Part shown: in pieces, positions 46,842 through 55,243 of the stretch
Position numbering within the stretch: position 1 is the stretch's first letter
Layout of the letters: the number at the start of each line of letters is the position of its first letter
Assembly: GCA_016235025.1 (NCBI GenBank)
Contig: JACRMV010000002.1
Span: 124,001-188,000 of the forward strand
From: Rhodocyclales bacterium
GTDB lineage: Bacteria; Pseudomonadota; Gammaproteobacteria; Burkholderiales; Rhodocyclaceae
Direction of reading: 5' to 3'
Length of the DNA: 64,000 nt
The notes under the pieces: generated by a model
The model's input: only the letters and a program-made list of their open reading frames with translations
Told to the model about the DNA's origin: nothing
The model's database searches: none
Made by a program: the position numbers and the translations under genes

Positions 46842-47561
46842 TCAGCGGGACGGGCCAGGCAGGATGATGGCTGTTGGCGCCGAACCCGGCTCGAAGGTGA
46901 CATCCACCAGCAACTGGCTTTTTACCGGATAGCCGGTGATCAGGCCGGGCGCATATTGTTCCCGCGTAAAAGCGTCGCTCACTGCATCATCGAATACGCC
47001 CGGCGGCTGTGATTCAACGATGTGATAGGTGTCCACCGTGCCGCGTTCGTTGATCAGTAACAGAAGCATTACCTGTCCGCGGAGATTTTCCGCTTCCGGC
47101 GGATAGTTTGGCCGGATCGGTTTCAGTGGCGTCGGTCGGCGATGCAGATAGCGGGCTGCGTAATACCATGGTCCGGGCAGCAGGCCTGAAACCATCTGGG
47201 TGGACAGGGAGGAGGCCGCAGGAGCAGGGGGGAGGGTGCCGGCAGGTGCGGACACGTTCTCTGGCGGCTGCGATTCAGATCGGAGGGAGGCACCCTCAAT
47301 GCCGGGTGGCACGGCGGATTGTCGAAGGCGGTCTTCAGAGATGGCCCGGGATGAATTCGACAAAAAGTCGACAGTCAATACGACAGCCCGGTTCCCCTCG
47401 TGGAGCGGCACGAGCCTGAATGTGGTCAGTCCGGCGGCGCCCAGGATGGCGCAATGAAGTGCCATGGAAATGGCAAGGCTGGCGACATGGCGTCGCCAGC
47501 CTTGCCTTGTTTCAGGATCAATACGTCCATTCGGCCAAGCAGGTCGCATGCCTGTCGGCAT
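46842..47561 (-). CDS. TonB-like energy-transducer protein
   Basis: A 239-residue protein with an N-terminal membrane helix (LAISMALHCAILGAAGLTTF), a Pro/Ser-rich middle (about residues 75-150) and a TonB C-terminal domain (PNYPPEAENLRGQVMLLLLI, VESQPPGVFDDAVSDAFTRE, VTFEPGS). It begins 3 bp after the pilY1 stop, so it is probably the last gene of the pilin operon; no ExbB/ExbD genes are near. It ends one base from the convergent ispH. Confidence 0.8.
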   Translation of the reverse strand: MPTGMRPAWPNGRIDPETRQGWRRHVASLAISMALHCAILGAAGLTTFRLVPLHEGNRAVVLTVDFLSNSSRAISEDRLRQSAVPPGIEGASLRSESQPPENVSAPAGTLPPAPAASSLSTQMVSGLLPGPWYYAARYLHRRPTPLKPIRPNYPPEAENLRGQVMLLLLINERGTVDTYHIVESQPPGVFDDAVSDAFTREQYAPGLITGYPVKSQLLVDVTFEPGSAPTAIILPGPSR

Positions 47562-47564
47562 GGG

Positions 47565-50500
47565 TTACTGGATCACTTCGCGCCAACTGATCCGCTTGCC
47601 CGTGGGTGGGGGAACATCGAATGGCGCGTCGACAGTCAGTTGCTGGGCGGCTGAGGTTGTTGCGATGACCACCGTTTTGCCGCCCGGCAGGCGGACGATA
47701 TTAATGCCGACCGCCAGTGATTCGGCCCCACCCGCTCCTACCAGTCGGCGGCCAACGGCCTGGTTCTGGCTATTGGAGACTGCGGCGCCCGTCGCATTGT
47801 TGAAGTAGTTTAGCCAGCTATAACCGCCGATGTTGCAGGCATTGCTCTGCGGCACGTTGCTGGCGACGACCAGCGTACCGAGTTGCAGTTTGATGTCGAT
47901 GTTGACCCGCTCGCCACTATCCGGAAAATCGGCGAACCAGCCATCGGTCGAGCCGCATTGCGCCGTGCAGCCTATGGTCCTGAACGCCGAAGTGCCTGAG
48001 CCCTGATTGGTGATAGTCATCTGTTTCAGTGTCGTGCGCAGGCTCGGCAGGGGGATGGCAGTGAGCGGATCGCGCAATGCCCATACCGACTGGGTCTGCG
48101 TATTGGAATTGTCGGTGGTGCCGAGGTAGCGTCCGGTAGCGACATAAACGAACGGTTGGCCGCCCACCTCGGCCAGTTCCGGTCGCGTACTGATTGGCTG
48201 CGCCGTGCCCGAGCCATCCACCACGGTAGCGACGCGGGTCGCCTCGATACCGGCCGGCGCCAGAATGTCGTTGACATCGAAACGCCAGACGTTGCCCATC
48301 AGGTCGACGCCATAGACGCGTTCGGTCTGGTTGTTGCGCAGCGAGTTTTCCGTCCAGGCATTGATGTGGTTGAGGCCGCTCGGCGTCGTCGCGTCGCCTG
48401 CGCCGGTGCTGATCTTGTAGAGAATCTTGCCGGTCATGGCTTCCAGCACATACAGATAGCCTACGCCGTCACCGCTGATGGAGGGCGCGTTGACGTTGTT
48501 GTAGCCCGAGGTCACGAAAGCCACCCAGCGGCCGTCACGCAATTTGCTGATGATGGGGTTGCTATAGGTATAACCGATATGACAGTCGGCAAACCAGGTG
48601 CTGGATGTCGCCGAGTCGTAGCAGGTGCTGCTGTGCTTGAATTCCCACAGCGCTTTGGGATTCAGCGGATCGGTGATGTCGAGCGCGTAGTAGCCCTGGC
48701 CGCCCTTGTTCAGGCTGCCGACCAGGATGGTCTTCCATGCAGTATTCCCCATGTCATAGACATCGCCTACTGTAGGCGTGCCGTCGACCGAGTAGGTATG
48801 CTGATTGGCGTAATTCTCGCTGGCCAGTTTGTACAGGTTGGGCAGCACCATGGTCGGAATGAAGGCCCAGGCCTCATTGCCGCCATTGGGGTCGACGATC
48901 GAGGTGCCGGCGTAAAACGCATGCAGCATGCCGTCATTGGCGGCTGCGAAAACCATCGGCGTGCGCGAAGCATTGGCCGTCTTGTAGGCCAGGTAGCCGG
49001 CATCGTCATACTCGGCGAAGGGGGCTTTCACATATACCGGCTGGGCGTTGATGATGTCGCCAAGGATATGCTCGCGGGTTCGGTAAAGCGTATTGATATT
49101 AGTGTTAGTAGCGGGTGGGCCGGAACTGAAACCCTCCTTGCCGCGCTGACCACGGAGAAAATTCACCAAATTTGCACCAACGGCTGCTACACGTTGATTG
49201 GCGGTGCTTCCCGTGCCATCACCCATGACCGGGTACTGACTGAGCAGCGCCACTTCTGTCGCATCAAAATTAGCCTGCTCGGCGGCGTTCAGCGAAGTCA
49301 GGGCGCTGCCGGTCGGAATGCCTGAGCCATCGCAAGCGAACGTATTCCAGGTGAAATCGACCAGGTTATTTGCCGCACCTGCACGGAACAGTTTGATGTT
49401 GCGCGTGTCGCAGGCATTTTTCCCCCGGGCGTCGAGCTTGCCTTGTGCCGACCAGACGATCGCGCTGTTCACGGCGCCGGTGGTCAGGTCGATTTCATGC
49501 GCCTCGAGCTCCCCGGTCCACTTTTGTGTTACATATTTGGCGGTATAAGCGAAGTTGTCGCCGGCTACCGGCTCCAGGTTGGACGTCGCCGCTGCGGCAG
49601 CGGAGGCGACGCGCGCGCTGACTCCGGCCAGTGCCGTCGTCAGACTGTTGATGACCGTGTCGGGGTTGCCGGCGCTGAAGTACTGGCCGCGGCCATTGAC
49701 GGCGGCATGCCAGAGATCGTCGAGCGCGGTCGAACTGTCCGCAACCGGCACCGGCCAGTTGGCTGACCCGTCGCGGATATTCTGGAATGCACCGCTGGTT
49801 GCCGTCTTGTAGTCGGGTTGGTACGTGACCGTACCCGATAGGCCCAATCCCATGGTGAAGGTGGTCATGTGCTGCCATTGCGCCTTGTCATCCTCGTTAC
49901 TGGTTCCTGTGGAAGGCACGTTGTTGTCGCACACGTCGGTACCCAGCGCCCCGCTGCAGTTACCCAGCGTGGAGGTGCGCAAGTCGGTCTTGTAATAGTA
50001 CTGGGCGACGTCGGCCAGCGAGTTGCTGCTGCCGCCGCTGGCGCTCGTCAGCTCGCAAGGCCAGATGCCGGTGGCATTGCAAGAGCCCGGTGCACCGCCC
50101 GGGCTGGCGCCGGTGATGCTCTGCGGGTTGGGGGAAGGCAGGATGAGACCGGAAGAGCAGCTTATATCGGTAGTCCACCCGGTGCTGGTGGTGGTCGGCC
50201 CGCTGATGATCGATCCGCTTTGGTTCGGCCCTGGGTAAGTGGTGGCCACGTCGTTGTAGCGGTATTGCCGTCTTTTCTTGCTGCCGCTGCATCCGCTTGT
50301 TATAAGCTGATACTCCTTTTTCAACTCATGCCAGACATACACGGTCATTGAACCATCAAAAATCGGTCGTGGCGATACGGCAAACTGGCTCCCGGCAGGA
50401 TTGTAGGCGTCCAGTTCGGCGATGTTGCCGTCCTCATTGTCCATGTTAGTTGTGCCGTCAAGCTTGTAGCCGCCGGTGCCATTCCAGTAGCCGTCAGTGG

Positions 50501-51542
50501 TGAGGATGGTGAAGTTCTGCTGGCAGGAATACTGCACCGGGTCACCGCTCATGCCGCTGTTGATGCCGTTGGTCTTGCCCGCGAAATAGCGGCCGGCACG
50601 ACTCAATGCGGTGCGCAGCGGTGTGCTGTTGTTGGCGGTCTGAGAGTAGAATTTAGAGAACCAGTTCGCTTTTTGCGTTGTATCGAAGTCGGCAATAGTC
50701 AGAAATTTTGCTGCCGCCACCGGGCTGCCCGGGTTGATGGTGATAAAGCCGACACGATAAGTATCGCTTAGCCCAACAAAAGCGCGGCCGGCGGCCGACT
50801 TCATCATGTATATGCGCTTGCGGTAGTAGCTGTACCAGTTGGCGAAATTCTGGCGTTCATCGGTCGCACCGGGGCCCGAGGTCGCGGAGACCAGCACCTT
50901 GCGCCACAACGCGGTCTTGCCGGCCGCCGCGCAGGTGGTGGTGGTTAGGGTGTTGTCGGTACAGATTTCCCTGGTGGTTGAATCCGTGGTGCTGGCGAGC
51001 GCTTTTTGGCAATCGCCGGTCAGGGGCGCCAGCGTCGAGGCGCCAAGATAGGTCCAGTAATACGCAGCTTGCGCCGTATCGCTGCCGTAGCCGTACCCCA
51101 AATCATCGTTATATGCCTTGAAACTGGTGCTCAGGTTGGTCGCTGTCGAGCTCGAGGGATCATAGCTATAAAAGCCATCGTAATAGGCGGCGGTAAAGGT
51201 AGTGGGCGTTACCGAATTGACATCGCCTCCCGTGCTGGTCTTGGGTACGATATAGGTGATATTCGGATTGTAATAGACCAGATTGCACTGGGCGTTGCGA
51301 AACCCGACCCTGTTTGTGTTATTTGTACCCCAGGCCAGGCCATCCGGCATGAATTCCCAATTCATCGAGCCTGAATCGTCCAGCGTGAACAGAATATTCG
51401 GCTTGACCTGCGTGGAGGATGAGCTGGCCAGCGGATTGTCGGCCAAGTCGGTCGGCGCCGCCTGTGGCGCACTTGCGGTTAGCGCTATGGCAATGGCCGC
51501 AAGCACTATCATAGGATAACGGATAGTAGTGGATGGGTTCAT
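47565..51542 (-). CDS. pilY1: Type IV pilus tip-associated protein PilY1
   Basis: A 1325-residue secreted protein that helps pilus extension and surface adhesion or sensing. The start MNPSTTIRYPMI at 51542 has AGGAG upstream; a signal peptide follows (ALTASAPQAA). A von Willebrand A-like N-terminus begins with the MIDAS-type NILFTLDDSGSMNW. The C-terminal part (from about residue 820) is the PilY1 propeller: NAQPVYVKAPFAEYDDAGY, VFAAANDGMLHAFYAG, AWAFIPTMVLPNLYKLA, and EQSV-like GVDLMGNVWRFDVND. It is the largest gene of the minor pilin operon. Confidence 0.93.
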   Translation of the reverse strand: MNPSTTIRYPMIVLAAIAIALTASAPQAAPTDLADNPLASSSSTQVKPNILFTLDDSGSMNWEFMPDGLAWGTNNTNRVGFRNAQCNLVYYNPNITYIVPKTSTGGDVNSVTPTTFTAAYYDGFYSYDPSSSTATNLSTSFKAYNDDLGYGYGSDTAQAAYYWTYLGASTLAPLTGDCQKALASTTDSTTREICTDNTLTTTTCAAAGKTALWRKVLVSATSGPGATDERQNFANWYSYYRKRIYMMKSAAGRAFVGLSDTYRVGFITINPGSPVAAAKFLTIADFDTTQKANWFSKFYSQTANNSTPLRTALSRAGRYFAGKTNGINSGMSGDPVQYSCQQNFTILTTDGYWNGTGGYKLDGTTNMDNEDGNIAELDAYNPAGSQFAVSPRPIFDGSMTVYVWHELKKEYQLITSGCSGSKKRRQYRYNDVATTYPGPNQSGSIISGPTTTSTGWTTDISCSSGLILPSPNPQSITGASPGGAPGSCNATGIWPCELTSASGGSSNSLADVAQYYYKTDLRTSTLGNCSGALGTDVCDNNVPSTGTSNEDDKAQWQHMTTFTMGLGLSGTVTYQPDYKTATSGAFQNIRDGSANWPVPVADSSTALDDLWHAAVNGRGQYFSAGNPDTVINSLTTALAGVSARVASAAAAATSNLEPVAGDNFAYTAKYVTQKWTGELEAHEIDLTTGAVNSAIVWSAQGKLDARGKNACDTRNIKLFRAGAANNLVDFTWNTFACDGSGIPTGSALTSLNAAEQANFDATEVALLSQYPVMGDGTGSTANQRVAAVGANLVNFLRGQRGKEGFSSGPPATNTNINTLYRTREHILGDIINAQPVYVKAPFAEYDDAGYLAYKTANASRTPMVFAAANDGMLHAFYAGTSIVDPNGGNEAWAFIPTMVLPNLYKLASENYANQHTYSVDGTPTVGDVYDMGNTAWKTILVGSLNKGGQGYYALDITDPLNPKALWEFKHSSTCYDSATSSTWFADCHIGYTYSNPIISKLRDGRWVAFVTSGYNNVNAPSISGDGVGYLYVLEAMTGKILYKISTGAGDATTPSGLNHINAWTENSLRNNQTERVYGVDLMGNVWRFDVNDILAPAGIEATRVATVVDGSGTAQPISTRPELAEVGGQPFVYVATGRYLGTTDNSNTQTQSVWALRDPLTAIPLPSLRTTLKQMTITNQGSGTSAFRTIGCTAQCGSTDGWFADFPDSGERVNIDIKLQLGTLVVASNVPQSNACNIGGYSWLNYFNNATGAAVSNSQNQAVGRRLVGAGGAESLAVGINIVRLPGGKTVVIATTSAAQQLTVDAPFDVPPPTGKRISWREVIQ

Positions 51543-51556
51543 GACCATTCTCCTGT

Positions 51557-52216
51557 TTAATACATGACGGCTTGCGTATAGACTACTGTGTTGGTCGGGC
51601 CGAGCACGCGGGAAGTGACGCGGAAATAGGGCTGAAAGGTGTTGGACAAGGCCTGGCTGCCATAACTGGCGGCGCCGTGCGACCCCCCGGCCAGAGTGGA
51701 GCCGATGGTGACGCACTGCTGGCCCGCCGCATTGATGCCACCGGGGATTTGGCATAGACGGTGGATGATGTAGCGCACCTCGTTACCGGCGCCATCGTTG
51801 TTGGTGGCGACGACGGCATTGGCCCAGTTGTAGGTCAATGGATCAAACTCAGAGGGCGCGGGCACGGCGCCGCAGTTGTCGGTGATGCCATCGCTGTTGG
51901 CGTCGGGAAAATTGCTGGCATTCAGGGAAATGTTGCACCATCCGGGATAATAGCCGGCGACGACGTTGCCTTGTTCCAGCGTAGCCGCCGTCTGCGCCAT
52001 AAGCCAGGTGCGGGCAGCCTCGATGCCGCGGTCGGCAGCCACCGCGGCCGTGCGCTTGAAGCTGAGGTTGCGGGCGATGATCAGGCCGGTACCCACCTGC
52101 CGGTACAGCGCGATGCCGGCCAGGGTCATGGCTACCAGCATGATCAGCGCCAGCAGCAGCACGACCCCGCGCTGTCCGGCGCGGGGTTTTGGCGAATGCA
52201 TGCGAATGAAACTCAC
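51557..52216 (-). CDS. pilX: Minor pilin PilX
   Basis: A 219-residue protein with PilX-type N-terminus: RGVVLLLALIMLVAMTLAGI, one membrane helix, no obvious Gly|Phe cleavage. Its tail (SNTFQPYFRVTSRVLGPTN) is typical. Its start overlaps the pilW stop as ATGA. It lies between pilW and pilY1 in a standard order. Confidence 0.85.
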   Translation of the reverse strand: MSFIRMHSPKPRAGQRGVVLLLALIMLVAMTLAGIALYRQVGTGLIIARNLSFKRTAAVAADRGIEAARTWLMAQTAATLEQGNVVAGYYPGWCNISLNASNFPDANSDGITDNCGAVPAPSEFDPLTYNWANAVVATNNDGAGNEVRYIIHRLCQIPGGINAAGQQCVTIGSTLAGGSHGAASYGSQALSNTFQPYFRVTSRVLGPTNTVVYTQAVMY

Positions 52217-53391
52217 GACATTCCCCAGATGATGTTGCGCAGCGGGATCACGGTTTCATACACCCGGTAGCGGTAGTGCCGCCAGTCATTGGCATTGCCC
52301 GGAGCCGTGTCCGCCGTGCCGTCAACATTGGTCATGGTGAAGGCGCCCCCCGCCCAGGCCGGAGCAACCGTCGTGACCGCGGTTTTTTCATATTGCTGGC
52401 TGCGCGCCAGCAAGGCGATGCGGATGGCGCGCAATTTTTGCCAGTTGGCGGGAGCCGCCGCACTCCATTCGCTGGCATCGAACACGCCATTGCCGTTGGT
52501 GTCGACGCCATATTCGGCCTGCAGGTTGATGATGCCTTCGGCAACTTCAGTCGGCGCGGGCGGGTTGGCCAGCGTGTTGCCAACGGTCAGAAAGCGCCGG
52601 TTGGTGATCTGCCAGACATTGAGTTGGGGGAAGGTGCCCAGGTTGAAGAGCGATCCGGCGGAGCCAACACCTTTGGCCGTGCCATCGTTGTACCGCGCGC
52701 TGCCGCTGTTGTTGAGGAACTGCGCTTGCAACCGGGCCAGCGCTGCCGCAGACAACATGGTCTGGGCCGTCACATTCTGGTTGTTGGTGAAATTGAGATA
52801 GGCACCTGTGCCGTGATCGACGGTGAGGCCGTCGGCATTGGCATTACCGGTGATCTCGAACAGACCGCAGACTGCGTTGCCGCTGTCGGCGGCGATCATC
52901 AGGTCGCCGGGGCGCAAACCTGTGCGGGTATTCGTGCGTTTGAAGCCATCGTTCGCAACCGTTGGCAATGGGGTCAGGTTGTTGAATGACTGGCTCGACG
53001 ACAGGGTGGTGCCACTGCCATAGAGTACGGTAATCGAGTCCGGGGCCCCTGCCGCGCCATCGCCAATCAGCACCGGTACCATAGGGAAAGTGAAGGTGCC
53101 TGGCGCCGAACGCGTACTGTCATAGGCCGACACGGTGCAGTTCATGGCGGTCGCGTTGCCAAAGCCGAAGCCGGCCATCTTGAGGTCGCGCTCGAGGCTG
53201 AACAGGGCGATGCTGCCTGACACCTGGGCATCGCTGCCGCCCGTGGTGGTGCGCTTGCGTGACTCCCAGACTTGCATGGACTGAAACATCATCACCATGC
53301 CGATCAAAGCGACAGCCATGCCGACAAGCACTTCGACCAGCGTAAAGCCCTGGCTGCGGCGTGAATTGAGCGGAGTGGTCAAGGTGGCCAT
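52213..53391 (-). CDS. pilW: Minor pilin PilW
   Basis: A 392-residue prepilin-like protein; the N-terminus SQG|FTLVEVLVGMAVALIGMV is a type IV prepilin leader and hydrophobic helix. The rest is a large, soluble, mostly beta-rich domain of the PilW type. It is coupled to pilX. Confidence 0.88.
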   Translation of the reverse strand: MATLTTPLNSRRSQGFTLVEVLVGMAVALIGMVMMFQSMQVWESRKRTTTGGSDAQVSGSIALFSLERDLKMAGFGFGNATAMNCTVSAYDSTRSAPGTFTFPMVPVLIGDGAAGAPDSITVLYGSGTTLSSSQSFNNLTPLPTVANDGFKRTNTRTGLRPGDLMIAADSGNAVCGLFEITGNANADGLTVDHGTGAYLNFTNNQNVTAQTMLSAAALARLQAQFLNNSGSARYNDGTAKGVGSAGSLFNLGTFPQLNVWQITNRRFLTVGNTLANPPAPTEVAEGIINLQAEYGVDTNGNGVFDASEWSAAAPANWQKLRAIRIALLARSQQYEKTAVTTVAPAWAGGAFTMTNVDGTADTAPGNANDWRHYRYRVYETVIPLRNIIWGMS

Positions 53392-53405
53392 GATTCTGTA
53401 CTCAC

Positions 53406-53945
53406 TCAGTTGATGTAGCCAATAACTCGTTGGACACGCGGCCGCCCATCTTTTGGGCCTTGCCAGCAGACCGTCACGGCCACCTGGTTGGCGGTGGCGG
53501 TATTGACTACGATCTGCTGCATGGTGGCTGTCGAACCCGGCAGCCGCGTCGCCGTATTGGCGGTGGCGGCATTGACCCAGTTCGTGACCAGCGGATTGGC
53601 GGATGCTGCACCGCCGAAGTTGCAGCAGTCGGTGTTCGCCGTCGCATCAGTGGCCAGCAGTTTGCAGGTGGTCGTCCCCCCGGTGACCCGGTGGTTGAAG
53701 CTGAGCAGATCCGCTGTATTGACATTACCGCTCGCATCCCGCGTGACATTCAGGTTGATCTGGCCGAGCATCTGGTCGGCCAGATTAGCGGCTTCGACCC
53801 GGTATTGTGAGTCATTCTGGATCGCGATCGAATTGGCTTGCAAGGCGATCATGGCCAGGACGCCAATGAAAAAGATCAGGATCCCGATCATGGCCTCAAG
53901 CAGAAACGAACCTGACTGATTTTTTCTCATTGCGATCATCAGCAT
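53406..53945 (-). CDS. pilV: Minor pilin PilV
   Basis: A 179-residue protein. The leader has Q-S-G|SFLLEAMIGILIFFIGVLA, a PilV-type N-terminal helix. It overlaps the fimT stop by 7 bp. Several in-frame ATGs near 53945 leave the exact start uncertain. Ends 14 bp before pilW. Confidence 0.85.
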   Translation of the reverse strand: MLMIAMRKNQSGSFLLEAMIGILIFFIGVLAMIALQANSIAIQNDSQYRVEAANLADQMLGQINLNVTRDASGNVNTADLLSFNHRVTGGTTTCKLLATDATANTDCCNFGGAASANPLVTNWVNAATANTATRLPGSTATMQQIVVNTATANQVAVTVCWQGPKDGRPRVQRVIGYIN

Positions 53946-54574
53946 CCCCTCGAATCGCCCGCCGCCACGGCGGCGGCGCTGACGGCCGGATCACATAAAC
54001 GGGCTTGGCCGCCGACGGCGACGATGACCTTGAGGCAGCGCACCGGGCCACCTGCTGTGACGCAGACGCCCGCTTCCGGATTATTGAACTTGAAGACCGC
54101 CTGATTCGCCAGGTTGGTGCGCCCAAGACTATTGAAAATGATCGAGCCTGTCGGCGCTGCCGGGGGCGCATCCGGATCGGCGCTGGCGGGCGCGGCGATA
54201 TCGTTGATCCTTACCGGTGTCAGTTGCCCTGTTCCGCGGCCGGAACCCTCGATGCCGAACTTGCCATCGATGAAGGTGCCCAGGTCGGCGGTCCTGACCA
54301 TCCAGTTCGTACCATTGGCGGCAGCGACGGCAGCGCCCACGTTGGCTGGAAGCGGATCGGTCGCGGTCAGCAGGAATTCGACTGGGGCATTCATCCTGAC
54401 TGCTTCGGAGCGCGCAAGCTGGACGCCGGTCAGGAACACTTCCGCGGCCGAGCGCAGCTTGGCATTGCGCAGATACTCAGCGAAGCGTGGGGCGCCGAGA
54501 GCCAGCAGCACGCCGATGATGGCAATCGTAATCATCATTTCGATCAGTGTGAAGCCCTGCACCGGACGGTTCAT
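53939..54574 (-). CDS. fimT: FimT/GspH-type minor pseudopilin
   Basis: A 211-residue protein. Leader MNRPVQG|FTLIEMMITIAIIGVLLAL followed by the GspH/FimT globular domain (RNAKLRSAAEVFLTGVQLARSEAVRMN). FimT-like proteins may bind DNA for uptake in some naturally competent species; no evidence here. It follows pilE by 4 bp. Confidence 0.88.
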   Translation of the reverse strand: MNRPVQGFTLIEMMITIAIIGVLLALGAPRFAEYLRNAKLRSAAEVFLTGVQLARSEAVRMNAPVEFLLTATDPLPANVGAAVAAANGTNWMVRTADLGTFIDGKFGIEGSGRGTGQLTPVRINDIAAPASADPDAPPAAPTGSIIFNSLGRTNLANQAVFKFNNPEAGVCVTAGGPVRCLKVIVAVGGQARLCDPAVSAAAVAAGDSRGC

Positions 54575-54578
54575 GGCG

Positions 54579-55097
54579 TCAGCAGCCCCCGCCTTTGCTG
54601 GTCACCCAGCATGTCTGCGCCACCGCAGGCCAGACAGCGCCCGCGGCAATCGTCGTCGTGCGGCCGTTGACCTGGTTGATGGTGTAGGAAAAGCCGTTCA
54701 TGGATCCCGTTCCCGTAGCAGTCCAGGTGTAGGTTTGGCCGCTGTTGCCCGAAACGCATGCAAATGTGAAATTGGCTGTCGGCGCCTGGAGTACGTTGCC
54801 GCAGGTCGTATCGCCCGCGCTGCCGTCGGCGTTGTAGTAGCGGTTGTCCTGGAAGTACTGTTCCATCCGCACCCGCAGGTCGGAGAGCGTGCCCACTGCT
54901 TCAGTAATTTTGCTGCGGGTGACGTAATCGTTGTAATTGGGGATGGCGATCGCAGCGAGGATGGAGATGACGGCGACGACGATCATGAGCTCAATGAGCG
55001 TAAAGCCTCCGTTAAAGAGATGGGAGGATGATCGGCCAGCGGTGCGCTCACAGGCGGAACGGGTTGCAGCGGTCGAAGATGGGTGCGGCGTAAGCAT
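54579..55097 (-). CDS. pilE: Type IV pilin PilE
   Basis: A 172-residue pilin. The start has GGAG upstream and the leader is long, about 31 residues, before G|FTLIELMIVVAVISILAAIA. The C-terminal part has a Cys pair (TTCGNV, TFACVS; final AQTCWVTSKGGGC) that fits a disulfide-bounded D region. Pilins of this type form minor or tip pilins. It precedes fimT. Confidence 0.88.
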   Translation of the reverse strand: MLTPHPSSTAATRSACERTAGRSSSHLFNGGFTLIELMIVVAVISILAAIAIPNYNDYVTRSKITEAVGTLSDLRVRMEQYFQDNRYYNADGSAGDTTCGNVLQAPTANFTFACVSGNSGQTYTWTATGTGSMNGFSYTINQVNGRTTTIAAGAVWPAVAQTCWVTSKGGGC

Positions 55098-55216
55098 GGT
55101 AGGGTCTCCTCAGACTGAAGATTGACGCCCTTTTGGCCAGGATGCCAGTCCGGGCCGACCAGCGGCGGATGCCGGGCGACGAACGTCGGGTTTGCTTCCG
55201 TTATCCGCGGCGGCAG

Positions 55217-55242
55217 GAAAACCCGGCGCTGGCGCTACGGCG
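55217..55242 (+). repeat. Dispersed repeat copy between mshQ and pilE
   Basis: GAAAACCCGGCGCTGGCGCT followed by ACGGCG, forward. It abuts the stop codon of mshQ. Apart from this, the 146-bp gap shows no gene. Confidence 0.75.
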
Positions 55243-55243
55243 C

